Shown piece after piece: positions 54,096-62,936 of a stretch of DNA of 64,000 bases (the stretch's first letter is position 1; the number at the start of each line of letters is the position of its first letter). Position numbers and translations under genes: made by a program. Origin of the DNA: Nannochloropsis oceanica (taxonomy: Eukaryota; Sar; Eustigmatophyceae; Eustigmatales; Monodopsidaceae). The notes beneath the pieces are model-generated. The model worked only from the letters and a program-made list of their open reading frames with translations. It did no database searches and was not told where the DNA came from. Location: contig CP038132.1 in the NCBI GenBank assembly GCA_004519485.1, positions 553,001-617,000 of the forward strand, in the 5' to 3' direction.

Positions 54096-55091
54096 TGCTG
54101 TTGCTGCTGCTGTTGGTACGGTTGCTGCTGTTGGTACATTTGCAGCGGCTGCTGCTGATAAAGCAAGGCACCTCCTGCTGGCTGCTGCACAAACATACTC
54201 TGCCCGTGCTGCACGAGCGCGCCTCCATATCCACCTCCATATCCACCTCCCACCATCCCCAACTGTGGTGGGTACGTATAGCTCGCCATCCCTGCTCCTC
54301 CCCCCCCTCCTCCTCCCGCCGCAGCCCAACCCACTTTCATTCTTCTGCCGTACAAGTCAAACCCATTCATGGCCTGAATTGCCGCCGCTGCCGCCTCGTC
54401 ACTCTCAAAATCTATAAAACCATACCCTCGATGCAACCTCCCGGGCGTATGCTGCGGGTCCGGCAGAAGAGAAAAAGACCGGATCCGGCCAAAATTCTGG
54501 AACAAACCCTTAACCACCTCCTCCGCCACTTCAAACGCTATTGACCCCACATATACCCTTGCCCCCCCCCCCCCTCCCCCTCTCCCTCCTCCGGTATAAC
54601 CCTGCTGTACCTGCTGCCGCGCTCCGCCTCCCTTTACCCCCCCCCCCGCCCCCCCCCGGCGCAGGCCTCCCGACCTTCAGCGGCCGGCCCGCCAACTGAA
54701 AACCGTTCATCGTCTGCAGTGCCATGGTTGCACTCTCCCCTTGCTCAAAATCCACAAATGCAAAGCCCTTACTCTTTCCTGTCGCTGGCTCGAACGACAT
54801 ATTGATGTTCCGAATCGCCCCAAAAGGAGCAAACACCTTCCTAACGTCCTCCTCCTTCAAATCATAATGCAAACTCCCCACATACACACGACACGCATCG
54901 TCCACCGGGGATTGTTGTTTCGACGAGGAGGTATGAGGGAGAGAGGGAAGGGGGGGGTCACCAGCGGTACCGGTTGCGGCATTAACGGCCGCGGCGTAGT
55001 AGGCAGTGGAAGTGGCGGCAGCGGCGGCCGAGGGAGAAGAAGTGGTGGAGGACGGAGGGGACGATTTGCTGGAGCGAGAGGCGGGAAATTG
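54011..55091 (-). CDS. PUF60-like RNA-binding protein (two RRMs), frame broken in a G homopolymer
   Basis: The upstream frame (55091 to about 54658) carries a Ser/Ala-rich leader and RRM1, with RNP2 CRVYVGSLHYDL and RNP1 KSKGFAFVDFEQ, ending GRPLKVGRPAP. The downstream frame (to 54011) carries RRM2, with RNP2 ARVYVGSIAFEV and RNP1 LHRGYGFIDFES, then a Gly/Tyr/Gln-rich tail with a ~17-Gln run. The order and the VYVGS…KVGRP motifs match PUF60/half-pint, a U2AF-related splicing factor. The two frames differ by one base, and both are open across the poly-G stretch at about 54637-54658 (+ strand C runs). A homopolymer length error in assembly is therefore the simplest explanation. The exon starts after an acceptor (AATCCACAG) at 55092. 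A tiny first exon at 55287-55310 (MAAGGGRE) would fit but has a weak donor. Confidence 0.75.
54064..54115. repeat. CTG/TTG run encoding Gln in the PUF60-like protein
   Basis: About 17 CTG and TTG units on the + strand, read as Gln in the C-terminal tail. Confidence 0.8.
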
Positions 55092-55353
55092 CTGTGGATT
55101 GGGACAAGTGGAAAAAAGGGTGGGGGGAAGAGAGAATAGGGGTGGGTGAGAGGGAGACGAGAGACAGCTAAGGCGAACGACGGCCCGTGTCCTTGACTAT
55201 TCTCGTCGTTGTCGTGTTAATTCGCAGCAGTCAGTGTCGCAATGGGGTGAAGTGCTGATTCCTAGAGTGTCTGCAGTGCACGGGACCTCTCTTCCTCCTC
55301 CTGCTGCCATGCAAAGTTGGATGGGCTCGACGTCTTCCCCATCGTCGCTTTTC

Positions 55354-55373
55354 TTAACAAGTCCTCACACTCT

Positions 55374-55426
<53 letters not shown>

Positions 55427-56371
55427 GTGCGACTACTGCTGTTCGTGGATATAGTTGTGCCGTGAGGCTGGTCATTGTTGTCCTGCTGAGCAGCCCAATA
55501 ATATTAAACATCGCCTGCCAACATCGATACGACAACGACGAGGCTTCATGGTGAGGAAAGCCGCATGCCCCAAAAGCTCCCAAAGGACAGGCAGAAAGCA
55601 GGAAAGGGGGACGGGAGAAGAAGGAAATGAAGACGGCAGCAGCAGAGCGGAGAGGCACAAGACTCGACTGAAGAGAGGAGAGAAGGTAGACGGACCGAGA
55701 GAGGCAATGTAGGAAACATGCCCCCAACAAGGCAAAAGGATAGCAAAACTCCAAAACATTCTTAAAAACATGAAAGAAATGCAATGGGAGGTCGATCCAG
55801 ACAAGCATCATAGACACTCCCCCCCTCCCCGAACCGGTAGTGACAGACAAGTGCAATCTCAAACCCCTCCACACACACCCCTACCACATACCTCGTTCAA
55901 GCGCTTCTGCGCCTTCTCCTTGGCCTCCTGGAGCTCCAACTGCTTCTCAATGATGGACTTCAATAATATTTCCGGATCTTCTTCCGCCTCTTGCCCTTTC
56001 TCACCAGCAGAGGTAGGCGGCGCTGTACTGGTTTCCGCTTTGACTGCAGCCTCTGCTTCGACTGCTTCTTCTCCTGCCTTATCCTGCGGCTGGCGCTTTT
56101 GACGCTTGTTCGTAGGTTCCTCCTTGACATCAGAGCCTTCAATGACCTCTGCTTTCTTCTTGTTATTGCCAGTGGTGGTAGAGGTTGTGTGGTTCTCGGG
56201 AACGGTGCTGCCGCTGTTGGTCGCATCACCCTCTTCCTCTTCGACCGGCGCTTCGGGGGCTGGTCCTTCTAGCGCTTTGGTCTCTTCTTCCTCTTCTTCC
56301 TCTGCTACTGGAGCCGGGGGCACTGGTGGCTCGGCTTTCACTGCCTTCTTAGTTGGTTTCGCGCGCGGCAT
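55354..56371 (-). CDS. Small acidic, probably nuclear protein of unknown function
   Basis: Main exon 55892-56371 (160 codons) starts MPRAKPTKKAVKAEPPVPPA. It has two Glu runs, KEEPTNKRQKRQPQDK (a likely nuclear localisation signal), and a predicted helix KSIIEKQLELQEAKEKAQKR. It ends at LNE with a GTATGT donor. I propose a last exon at 55354-55482 after CTGCTCAGCAG, giving DNNDQPHGTTISTNSSSRTA, a ~16-Ser run from AGC repeats and a TAA stop: 202 residues in total. The donor and frame are good. The acceptor is chosen because it is the one that leads into a polar open frame, so the second exon is tentative. No domain is recognised. It is divergent from citrate synthase. Confidence 0.5.
55375..55422. 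repeat. GCT run, 16 units
   Basis: Sixteen uninterrupted GCT units on the + strand, read as Ser (AGC) in the proposed last exon of the acidic protein. Confidence 0.8.
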
Positions 56372-57140
56372 AGTAGCCTTTTCTTGTCTGCTTGTGCATG
56401 GGTAGAGTGGAGGAGGAATGTGAGGGTCAATGAATAACTGCGTTCAGGGCAATTGCTTGCTCTCGCCTCGGCATCCCGGACCCTCGCATAACAGGCATTG
56501 AACTAATGCAATGCTCAATTTCACGCGAGCAGATAGAGGCGCGGAGCTGTATTCTGTCTGAGAGACAGTCAAGGGGTGGAGACCAGAAGCATACAAGACC
56601 GGCAAGCCTGTCCATCCCTCATCCATCTTCTTGGCTGCCTCGCTGAAGCATGTAACCCCAAGCAAGAAACGCACTTTCTCGGGGGAGGGGCATTTACTGT
56701 GCAGTTCCTGCGTATCACGTAGAACTTGCGAGTTCATAAAGGTCAGAGAGCGTGCGTGCTTGAAAAGCTCAGCACGTGCTTGGCGGCGCTGTCAGTTGTA
56801 AAGGAACAACGTGCGGCTCTCCGTTTTATCAGCTCCGAGTCACAGAGGATTGTCTCTCAGAGGCACGCTCGCTCACTCTCTTTTTACTTCCTTTCCGTTG
56901 TCAAAGGCCGCCCACCACACACTAGGCAGCTTAGCCCCTGCATCTTCTGCCTGGTCAGCTACTTATGTTTCAAGAAAGCGGGAAAGAGCGACCTTGAGTC
57001 GTGGCCGGGCTTGTCATTGGTTCATCAAGGCACAAGCAAGGAACCAACCAAGCTTCTTCATTTCCTCAACATGCCCTTTCTCCTCCTGCAACATACACCC
57101 TCACAACCACAGATACCCGCAGCTGCAAGCCACAACAACC
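56372..57140. promoter_or_regulatory. Divergent promoter region of the acidic protein and citrate synthase genes
   Basis: 769 bases between divergent starts. The + frame 56726-57307 (193 codons) overlaps the citrate synthase first exon out of frame and has no features. No repeat or conserved site is evident. Confidence 0.35.
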
Positions 57141-59189
57141 ATGATCGCGTGCGCGTCCCGTCGTCTGCGCGCAACCCTGTCATCGTCCGTCAAGGTGAGT
57201 TTGCTCGGAAAGCCGGTTGTGTACGTCGCATGGGTGTAGGCGACGATTTGTTCCTTCCTGTTGGGTCACGCTGTGGGTGTAGGAGTGTTGGGGGGGGGGC
57301 AGTTTAAGCATGTGCGCGTGCTGGCTTGCGGTCTTGCAAAAGTGAAAATGCTCTCGCTTCATTGATGTGTGCGTCATAAATGAGGGAGGACGTGTTGGAT
57401 GGTCGTGGTTATCCTACACGAATCCGACCGGCTCTCATCATCGTCCCTCCAATCCCGACCCATTGTTCGATTCAAACTTAAGCTAGCTATTTTGACATTC
57501 TGCACGGGCACTAATATGCAACCGAATACTACTTCTTTGTCCTACTTTCTTCACACACTGACTACTTGCCTTTCTTCCCTCCCTCCTTCAGCCCCTGGCA
57601 ACCCGCGGCATGGCCTCCCTCCATGACACCCTCGCGGAGCTGGTCCCAATCAAGCAAGCCGAGCTGGTGGCTCTGAAGAAGGAGCACGGCAATAAGGTAA
57701 TCGGCGAAGTTACCGTCGACCAGTGCATTGGTGGTGGTCGTGATATCAAGTCCCTCTTCTGGGAGACCTCCCTCCTTGACGCCCAGGAAGGCATCCGCTT
57801 CCGTGGGTACTCCATCCCTGAGCTCCAACAGAAGCTGCCCACCTTCAAGGGAGCTGCTGGACAGGGTGAGCCCACGCCTGAGGCGTTGGTCTGGTTAATG
57901 CTGACAGACAAGATTCCTACTAAGGCGGAGGCGGACTCATTGACCGCTGAGCTGTACAAGCGCTCGGAGATTCCCCAGCATGTGGTTTCGTTGCTGAAGA
58001 GCCTGCCCAAGACTTTGCACCCGATGTCACAGGTGGTGATTGGCCTGATGGCATTGCAGAAAGATAGTAAGTTCGCAGCTGCCTATGCGAGCGGGGTCCA
58101 CAAAAAGGAGTACTGGAAGCATTCCCTCGAGGATATCTTGGACGTGTGGGCGAAGCTCCCGGAGGTAGCTGCCTTGGTGTTCAGCAACACCTACAAGGAT
58201 GGGACGGTGGGGAAAAAGGACCCGAGCCTTGATTATTCCGCGAATTTCGCCAGAAGGCTGGGATATGACCAGGCGGAGTTTGATGAGTTGATGCGGCTGT
58301 ACCTTGTCATTCATTCGGACCACGAGGGAGGCAATGCATCGGCCCATACGACCCATTTGGTAGGCTCGACCCTGTCGGACCCCTATTTGAGTTATGCCGC
58401 GGGGTTGAACGCCTTGGCAGGACCTCTGCATGGGCTGGCGAACCAGGAAGTGCTTGGCTGGATCTTGGACTTGCAGAAGAAGTTCAAGAAGGAGGGGAAG
58501 GCGGTAAACAAGGAGACCATCACGCAGTTCGCCTGGGAAACGTTGAAGAGCGGGAAGGTCATTCCGGGGTATGGCCATGCGGTATTGCGAAAGACTGACC
58601 CCCGTTACACGTCTCAGAGGGAGTTTGCACTCAAGTATCTGCCGGATGATGAATTGTTCAGGATTGTAGGCACGATTTATGAAGTGGTGCCTGACGTGCT
58701 GACGGAGCACGGCAAGACCAAGAACCCTTACCCTAACGTGGACTCGGTACGTTAATGGTTGTCTTGATTAATTCCCCCTTTCCCCTTCCTTGAATCGTCT
58801 GGGATCGTGACATTTTGAGAGGCGGATGGATGTAAGTAAAGTTGTGCTTTACTCTGTTATTCGCCCTCCCGCTCTCCCTCCCTCAGCACTTGTGTGTCCT
58901 GCTCCGGCACCACGACATTCAGGAATACAAGGATCTTAACACCACAACACAGTCCCTCAATCACTCACCTCCTTTTTCTCGACTCTCACTGTCTTCCCTC
59001 CTGCAGCACTCGGGCGTCTTGCTCTGGCACTACGGCTTCAAGGAGTTCAACTACTACACTGTTCTCTTTGGCGTGTCGCGCGCGCTCGGGGCCCTGTCGC
59101 AGTGCTTCTGGGACCGGGCATTGGGCTTGCCGCTAGAGAGGCCTAAGAGTGTGACGTCCAAGTGGATCCAAGACCATGTCAAAAAATAA
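57141..59189 (+). CDS. CS: Citrate synthase, mitochondrial
   Basis: Three exons, 57141-57194, 57592-58746 and 59007-59189, give 463 residues, the usual eukaryotic length. Exon 1 is a classic mitochondrial presequence ([18 protein letters not shown]). Catalytic blocks are intact: [14 protein letters not shown] (His ~260), [14 protein letters not shown] (His ~295) and [16 protein letters not shown] (Asp ~352). Exon 3 gives [20 protein letters not shown], then [12 protein letters not shown] and [11 protein letters not shown], the family C-terminus. The enzyme condenses acetyl-CoA and oxaloacetate in the matrix. The last intron contains a degraded copy of the exon 3 start at 58887 with its own CCCTCAG acceptor, 120 bases upstream and in frame. 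Using it would add 40 residues, so an in-frame alternative product is possible. Confidence 0.96.
58887..58946 (+). pseudogene. Decayed duplicate of the start of citrate synthase exon 3
   Basis: Right after a CCCTCAG acceptor this stretch reads [15 protein letters not shown], against [15 protein letters not shown] at the real exon (59007). About 70% of aligned bases match over some 55 positions, and the pyrimidine tracts before both acceptors are also alike. The frame stays open from here through the true exon. I read it as a partial exon duplication; the conserved [11 protein letters not shown] part is absent from the copy. Confidence 0.7.
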
Positions 59190-60995
59190 AGTGATCGCGG
59201 GAGAGAGGTCATGGTCGGGATGGCACCGAATGGAAAGCACTTAAATTTCTTCTTTGTTCCTTTGCCACCATCAATACCACTAAAGACGCGAAGCCAAGCG
59301 GTGACCTAGGTGGCTTCTCGGTGTCGCTGAGCTGGAAATGGATTGGGCACATGCGAAGGAAGAAGAAGAAGGGCATGAGTAGGAAAAACATTTGAGTGGA
59401 GGAAGTGAAGTGGGGAAGGGAGGGGGAAATGAGAAACGGGGATTTGGGGTTGAGGCGACCAAAGCGTGGACAAGCCAAGGCTTAGAGAGAAGGACATAAA
59501 AATTTAAATTCTAGATGGGGAAGGTAATTCGTTTTTGGATTGGTGGTAGTGGTGAGGCGAGTGTATACGTCGCAGTTAGGGTGCGAAGAAGGGAAAAGAG
59601 CAGCAGCAGCAGCTGCAGTAGCCGCGGCACTGGCAGCCAGAGTTCTCAGAGTTGACTTTATCTTATCACTCCGATATATTTAAGAAGACAAGACAAGAAA
59701 GGGAAAAAAAGGAAATGACAGGGTACGATTAGAGCTGCCCTGCGCGAGCATGTGCGTGGTGCCGGCCACGTGTTGCAAGTCGCTGTACTTCGCCCCACCC
59801 TCCCCCCGTTTCTTCGATCCCTCTTTGCCCTCGGCCCGACTTGTGCAGGTGGTACTAAGAAAGGTGCAGTAGCTGCCCTGCCCCCCCGTAAATATCCGCC
59901 GCAGCAAAGAAGAAACCCGAAAAACCGAGCGTATTTCTCTCACTATATATCGCATGACACAGGAAGCCCCTTCCTCTCATCTCCATTTCCGTAGTGTGAA
60001 ACTCAATGCCAAGAAAGAGAGAGGGCAACAACTCACCAGAAACCCCAGGAAGAAAAGTCTGCACAAGGGCGAAGGCACCGAGAACAGTCAAAAATCAATC
60101 GGAAACAAGAAGTAGGTCTTCACGGGTCAGATCGATGAATTTGATTCTTCTGTTAGTTTTTGATTTTCAAGCATTCACATGTACCTCACATATCACTCTT
60201 TGCTTTCTTTTTCTTCTCTCGCACCAAAACATCTTCATCTCGTCTGGTAGCCGGAGGGATGGCCACGCGCCTGTGGCGAAAGAACACGGACGCAAGGTCG
60301 GGGAGAAACACAACTCGTTCACTCATGCAAAGCTCGTTGAAAGACACTATTACAGATAGCATGCCAAGTCGCATTGCCGAGGTTTGACTGGAAACAGAGG
60401 GAGGAGGAGATGCATGGACGCGACGAGAAGCAGGCAATGCAGAGGGTCTACGGGTGTATGTGACCGGTCACTGGCATTGTGTTGGGAGCACTTAATGTAT
60501 ACCTCCTTGCTTATTGCTGCCCTCTCTTTCCCACCCTCCTCCCCTCCCTCCAAGATTCACTTTCATTTTTGTAGCGACCGTAGGAGTGTTTGACTGTCCC
60601 CATCGAGAGCACAGGCAAAAGAGAGGAAGACATTATCCCCCATGTCCATTCCTTTCTCTTCTCCTTCCACCGCTTCTTTTTAAATCCTGGAAAGACAAAA
60701 ACATCGTCCTTTCGTATTTACAGGACCTCCACAAATTGTTTCTCTGCCATACCCTCCGGTCATTCTACCCCTCCATCCCTACACACCTTTGGTATGCAAA
60801 CATGTATCGCGTCTTTGAGCTCCTGTTTCCCTTCATGTCTTGTTCATATCACTTCCCTTTCCGTTCAATTCTTTTCCCTTCATCAACACATTCCAGACTC
60901 TCTACTCTCTCACAACTGAGAACCATGCACGCATAAAAGCCAAGCACGCACAAAGCGCACAACCGCTCTCATGATATTCCTTTCCTGGAACTCTT
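59190..60995. other. Long convergent intergenic region
   Basis: 1806 bases between the citrate synthase stop (+) and the armadillo gene stop (-). Possible exons were considered: 60006-60359 (+, MPRKREGNNSPETPGRKVCT…) and 60258-60387 (+, MATRLWRKNTDARSGRNTTR…). Both have believable polar composition but no family match and no convincing splice partner. A small AGC run lies at 59599-59615. If a gene exists here it is small and unrecognised. Confidence 0.3.
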
Positions 60996-62936
60996 TTAAC
61001 ACACCTCTTGCCCCATCCTGCTCTTGAAGCGACGGGCATGCATCTTCAGCCTCTCATCCCCCATCCCGTCAACTGACCGCAAGAACTGCTTGATTCCTTC
61101 CTGTCCTACCTCTCTCATCATAATCGACGCATGGTCCTCCGACAAATTCGCGAGTGTCCGTGCGCTCTCCCGGCGGGTCTCCATCTCCAGATACATAGGG
61201 GTAGAAGCCGAGACCAAGAACGAGAAGTAGGAAGGGGGGGCAGCAGAAGTAGAAGAGTAGAATCCTGCTCTCCCGATTCCTCCGGCCAACGCCTCCATTT
61301 CTGGTTTCTCTTCCGCTAACAGCAACAAGCTCGAGACAACCCCTGCTTCCACCAAAGGATTCTGGCACGAGGCACTCTCCGAGAGATTGGACAGAGCAAT
61401 CACCGCGGCCTGCTTCAGCACCGGCTCGGGGCTGGCTCTAGCATTCTTGACAAGGCCAACCAAAACAGGGATCGTATCCGCTTCCTTGAGTACTGCACGA
61501 TTATCTTCATGGGCAGACAGCTTGGCGAGCCCTCGCACACCTTCCAATCGCGTCTTGTGGCAATCGCCCGAGGCCATGTCCAGAAGAGGGGCAAGCGAGG
61601 GGGCAAGGGGGAGAGAGAGGGTGCAGGGGTTGCTGGGAGGGGCGGGTAAAATCCCCATGGTGGCGCTGGAGGAGGAGAGGAGCACTTGGGTGATATTATC
61701 GAAGTAGCCAAAACTCGCAGGCGGCGGCTGGAACAATGCGGCGCCACTGCCACTTCCCCCGAGGTGATGGAGGGAGTCAGTCGATGCAGAGGAGGCATGC
61801 TTGCTCGAATTGTTATTGTGGCTATGGTTGTTCTTGTTGCTGTTGCTGCTGCTGTTGCTGTTGTTGCCGCTGTTAATGCTGTTGTCGGGCTGGACCAATC
61901 CCGCCTGCTCCGCCACGGTCAAAAACCGCTCAAATGCCTCGCGCATCAAAAAGTAGTCCCCCTGGCGCTTCTGGAACTCCACCACGAGCCCTTCTTCCCT
62001 TCCTCCTATTTCTCCTTGCCGATAGACACGGCAACGGAAATCAACGGAACCAAGCGCCTTGTGACGGGCCGCCTTCCACTTATACTTCTCAGCCTTGAAG
62101 AGAAAGTCCACTTTGCAAGTATCAAACGCCTTCTTAATCAGGCCAGTTACTGCCTCCAATAACAATGTCTTCTCTCCCTCGCCGGCGTCGGCACAGGAAA
62201 GAAAGATGTGGTTATTAGGTTCGAGGTAGCAAGGTATCACAGGGATGTTGCGCCAGATAACCGCGCTGCTGTTGTTGCTGCTGCCGCTGCTGACAATTGT
62301 ATCGGTTTTGACACTCGAGGTGAGCAAATCCTCCATCTCAGTCTCCAAATCGCTGCCGATGCTACCCCCAGTTTTGCTGCTATGGTTGCTGCTGGTGCTA
62401 CCGCTAGTGGTGCTGCTCCCGGTGCTATTTCGGTCGCCGGCGCCATCGACCTTGCTGTACCTCAAAGGAGCCAAGTCCGCGAGAGGCAGGCCCGTCGGCG
62501 AGTATTTCGCGCTCCCCAGGACGGCAGCCGAGTGGGGAATAGTGTTCGAAGCCGGCAAGAAGGGAAGGGCAGATGGAGCCACCATTTCCAGGCCGCCCCC
62601 GCCGTGGCCGCCGCGGGGGACAGCCATCACTGAGCGGTGCAGCGGGTAGTCCTCTCCGAAAGAAGCGCCGCCTGCGGAAGAATTGGCTACAGCATCGATG
62701 GGAATGCGAGATACCTCGGCGCGGGAGTGAAGCGGATAGTGGAGATGGTCTTCGTTAGGATATGTTTGTTGGAGTTGGGTGTGGTGTTGATCTTGGAACA
62801 CAGCGTCGGAGAAGGGACTGTTCGTGTTGGTGGTGGAGGGTGAGGGGGAGGGGGAGCGAGAGGCTCGGATAGGTGCTTGTTCCTCTTGCTGTTGTTGCTC
62901 TTTATTGGCATAATATTGGTTGATGTGTCGCTCCAT
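60996..62936 (-). CDS. Armadillo/HEAT-repeat protein with a possible KA1-like domain
   Basis: Open frame of 646 residues from MERHINQYYANKEQQQQEEQ. The frame also stays open upstream to 63014 without an ATG, so an upstream exon is possible. Residues ~1-230 are disordered (Ser/Pro/Asn/Gly). At ~250-360 a compact segment (…DFLFKAEKYKWKAARHKALG…VDFRCRVYRQ…VVEFQKRQGDYFLMREAFERF…) recalls the KA1 fold found at kinase C-termini; this is a weak, fold-level guess. After an Asn/Ser run, armadillo-type repeats follow from ~440: GVRGLAKLSAHEDNRAVLKE, then PVLKQAAVIALSNLSES and RRESARTLANLSEDHASIMM. It ends KMHARRFKSRMGQEVC. Such repeats form protein-binding scaffolds; the partner is unknown. Confidence 0.65.
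   Translation of the reverse strand: MERHINQYYANKEQQQQEEQAPIRASRSPSPSPSTTNTNSPFSDAVFQDQHHTQLQQTYPNEDHLHYPLHSRAEVSRIPIDAVANSSAGGASFGEDYPLHRSVMAVPRGGHGGGGLEMVAPSALPFLPASNTIPHSAAVLGSAKYSPTGLPLADLAPLRYSKVDGAGDRNSTGSSTTSGSTSSNHSSKTGGSIGSDLETEMEDLLTSSVKTDTIVSSGSSNNSSAVIWRNIPVIPCYLEPNNHIFLSCADAGEGEKTLLLEAVTGLIKKAFDTCKVDFLFKAEKYKWKAARHKALGSVDFRCRVYRQGEIGGREEGLVVEFQKRQGDYFLMREAFERFLTVAEQAGLVQPDNSINSGNNSNSSSNSNKNNHSHNNNSSKHASSASTDSLHHLGGSGSGAALFQPPPASFGYFDNITQVLLSSSSATMGILPAPPSNPCTLSLPLAPSLAPLLDMASGDCHKTRLEGVRGLAKLSAHEDNRAVLKEADTIPVLVGLVKNARASPEPVLKQAAVIALSNLSESASCQNPLVEAGVVSSLLLLAEEKPEMEALAGGIGRAGFYSSTSAAPPSYFSFLVSASTPMYLEMETRRESARTLANLSEDHASIMMREVGQEGIKQFLRSVDGMGDERLKMHARRFKSRMGQEVC

Noticed and set aside
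58027-58710. A 227-codon minus-strand frame opposite citrate synthase
   Set aside because: It is antisense to the catalytic part of a clear citrate synthase; chance openness from codon bias.
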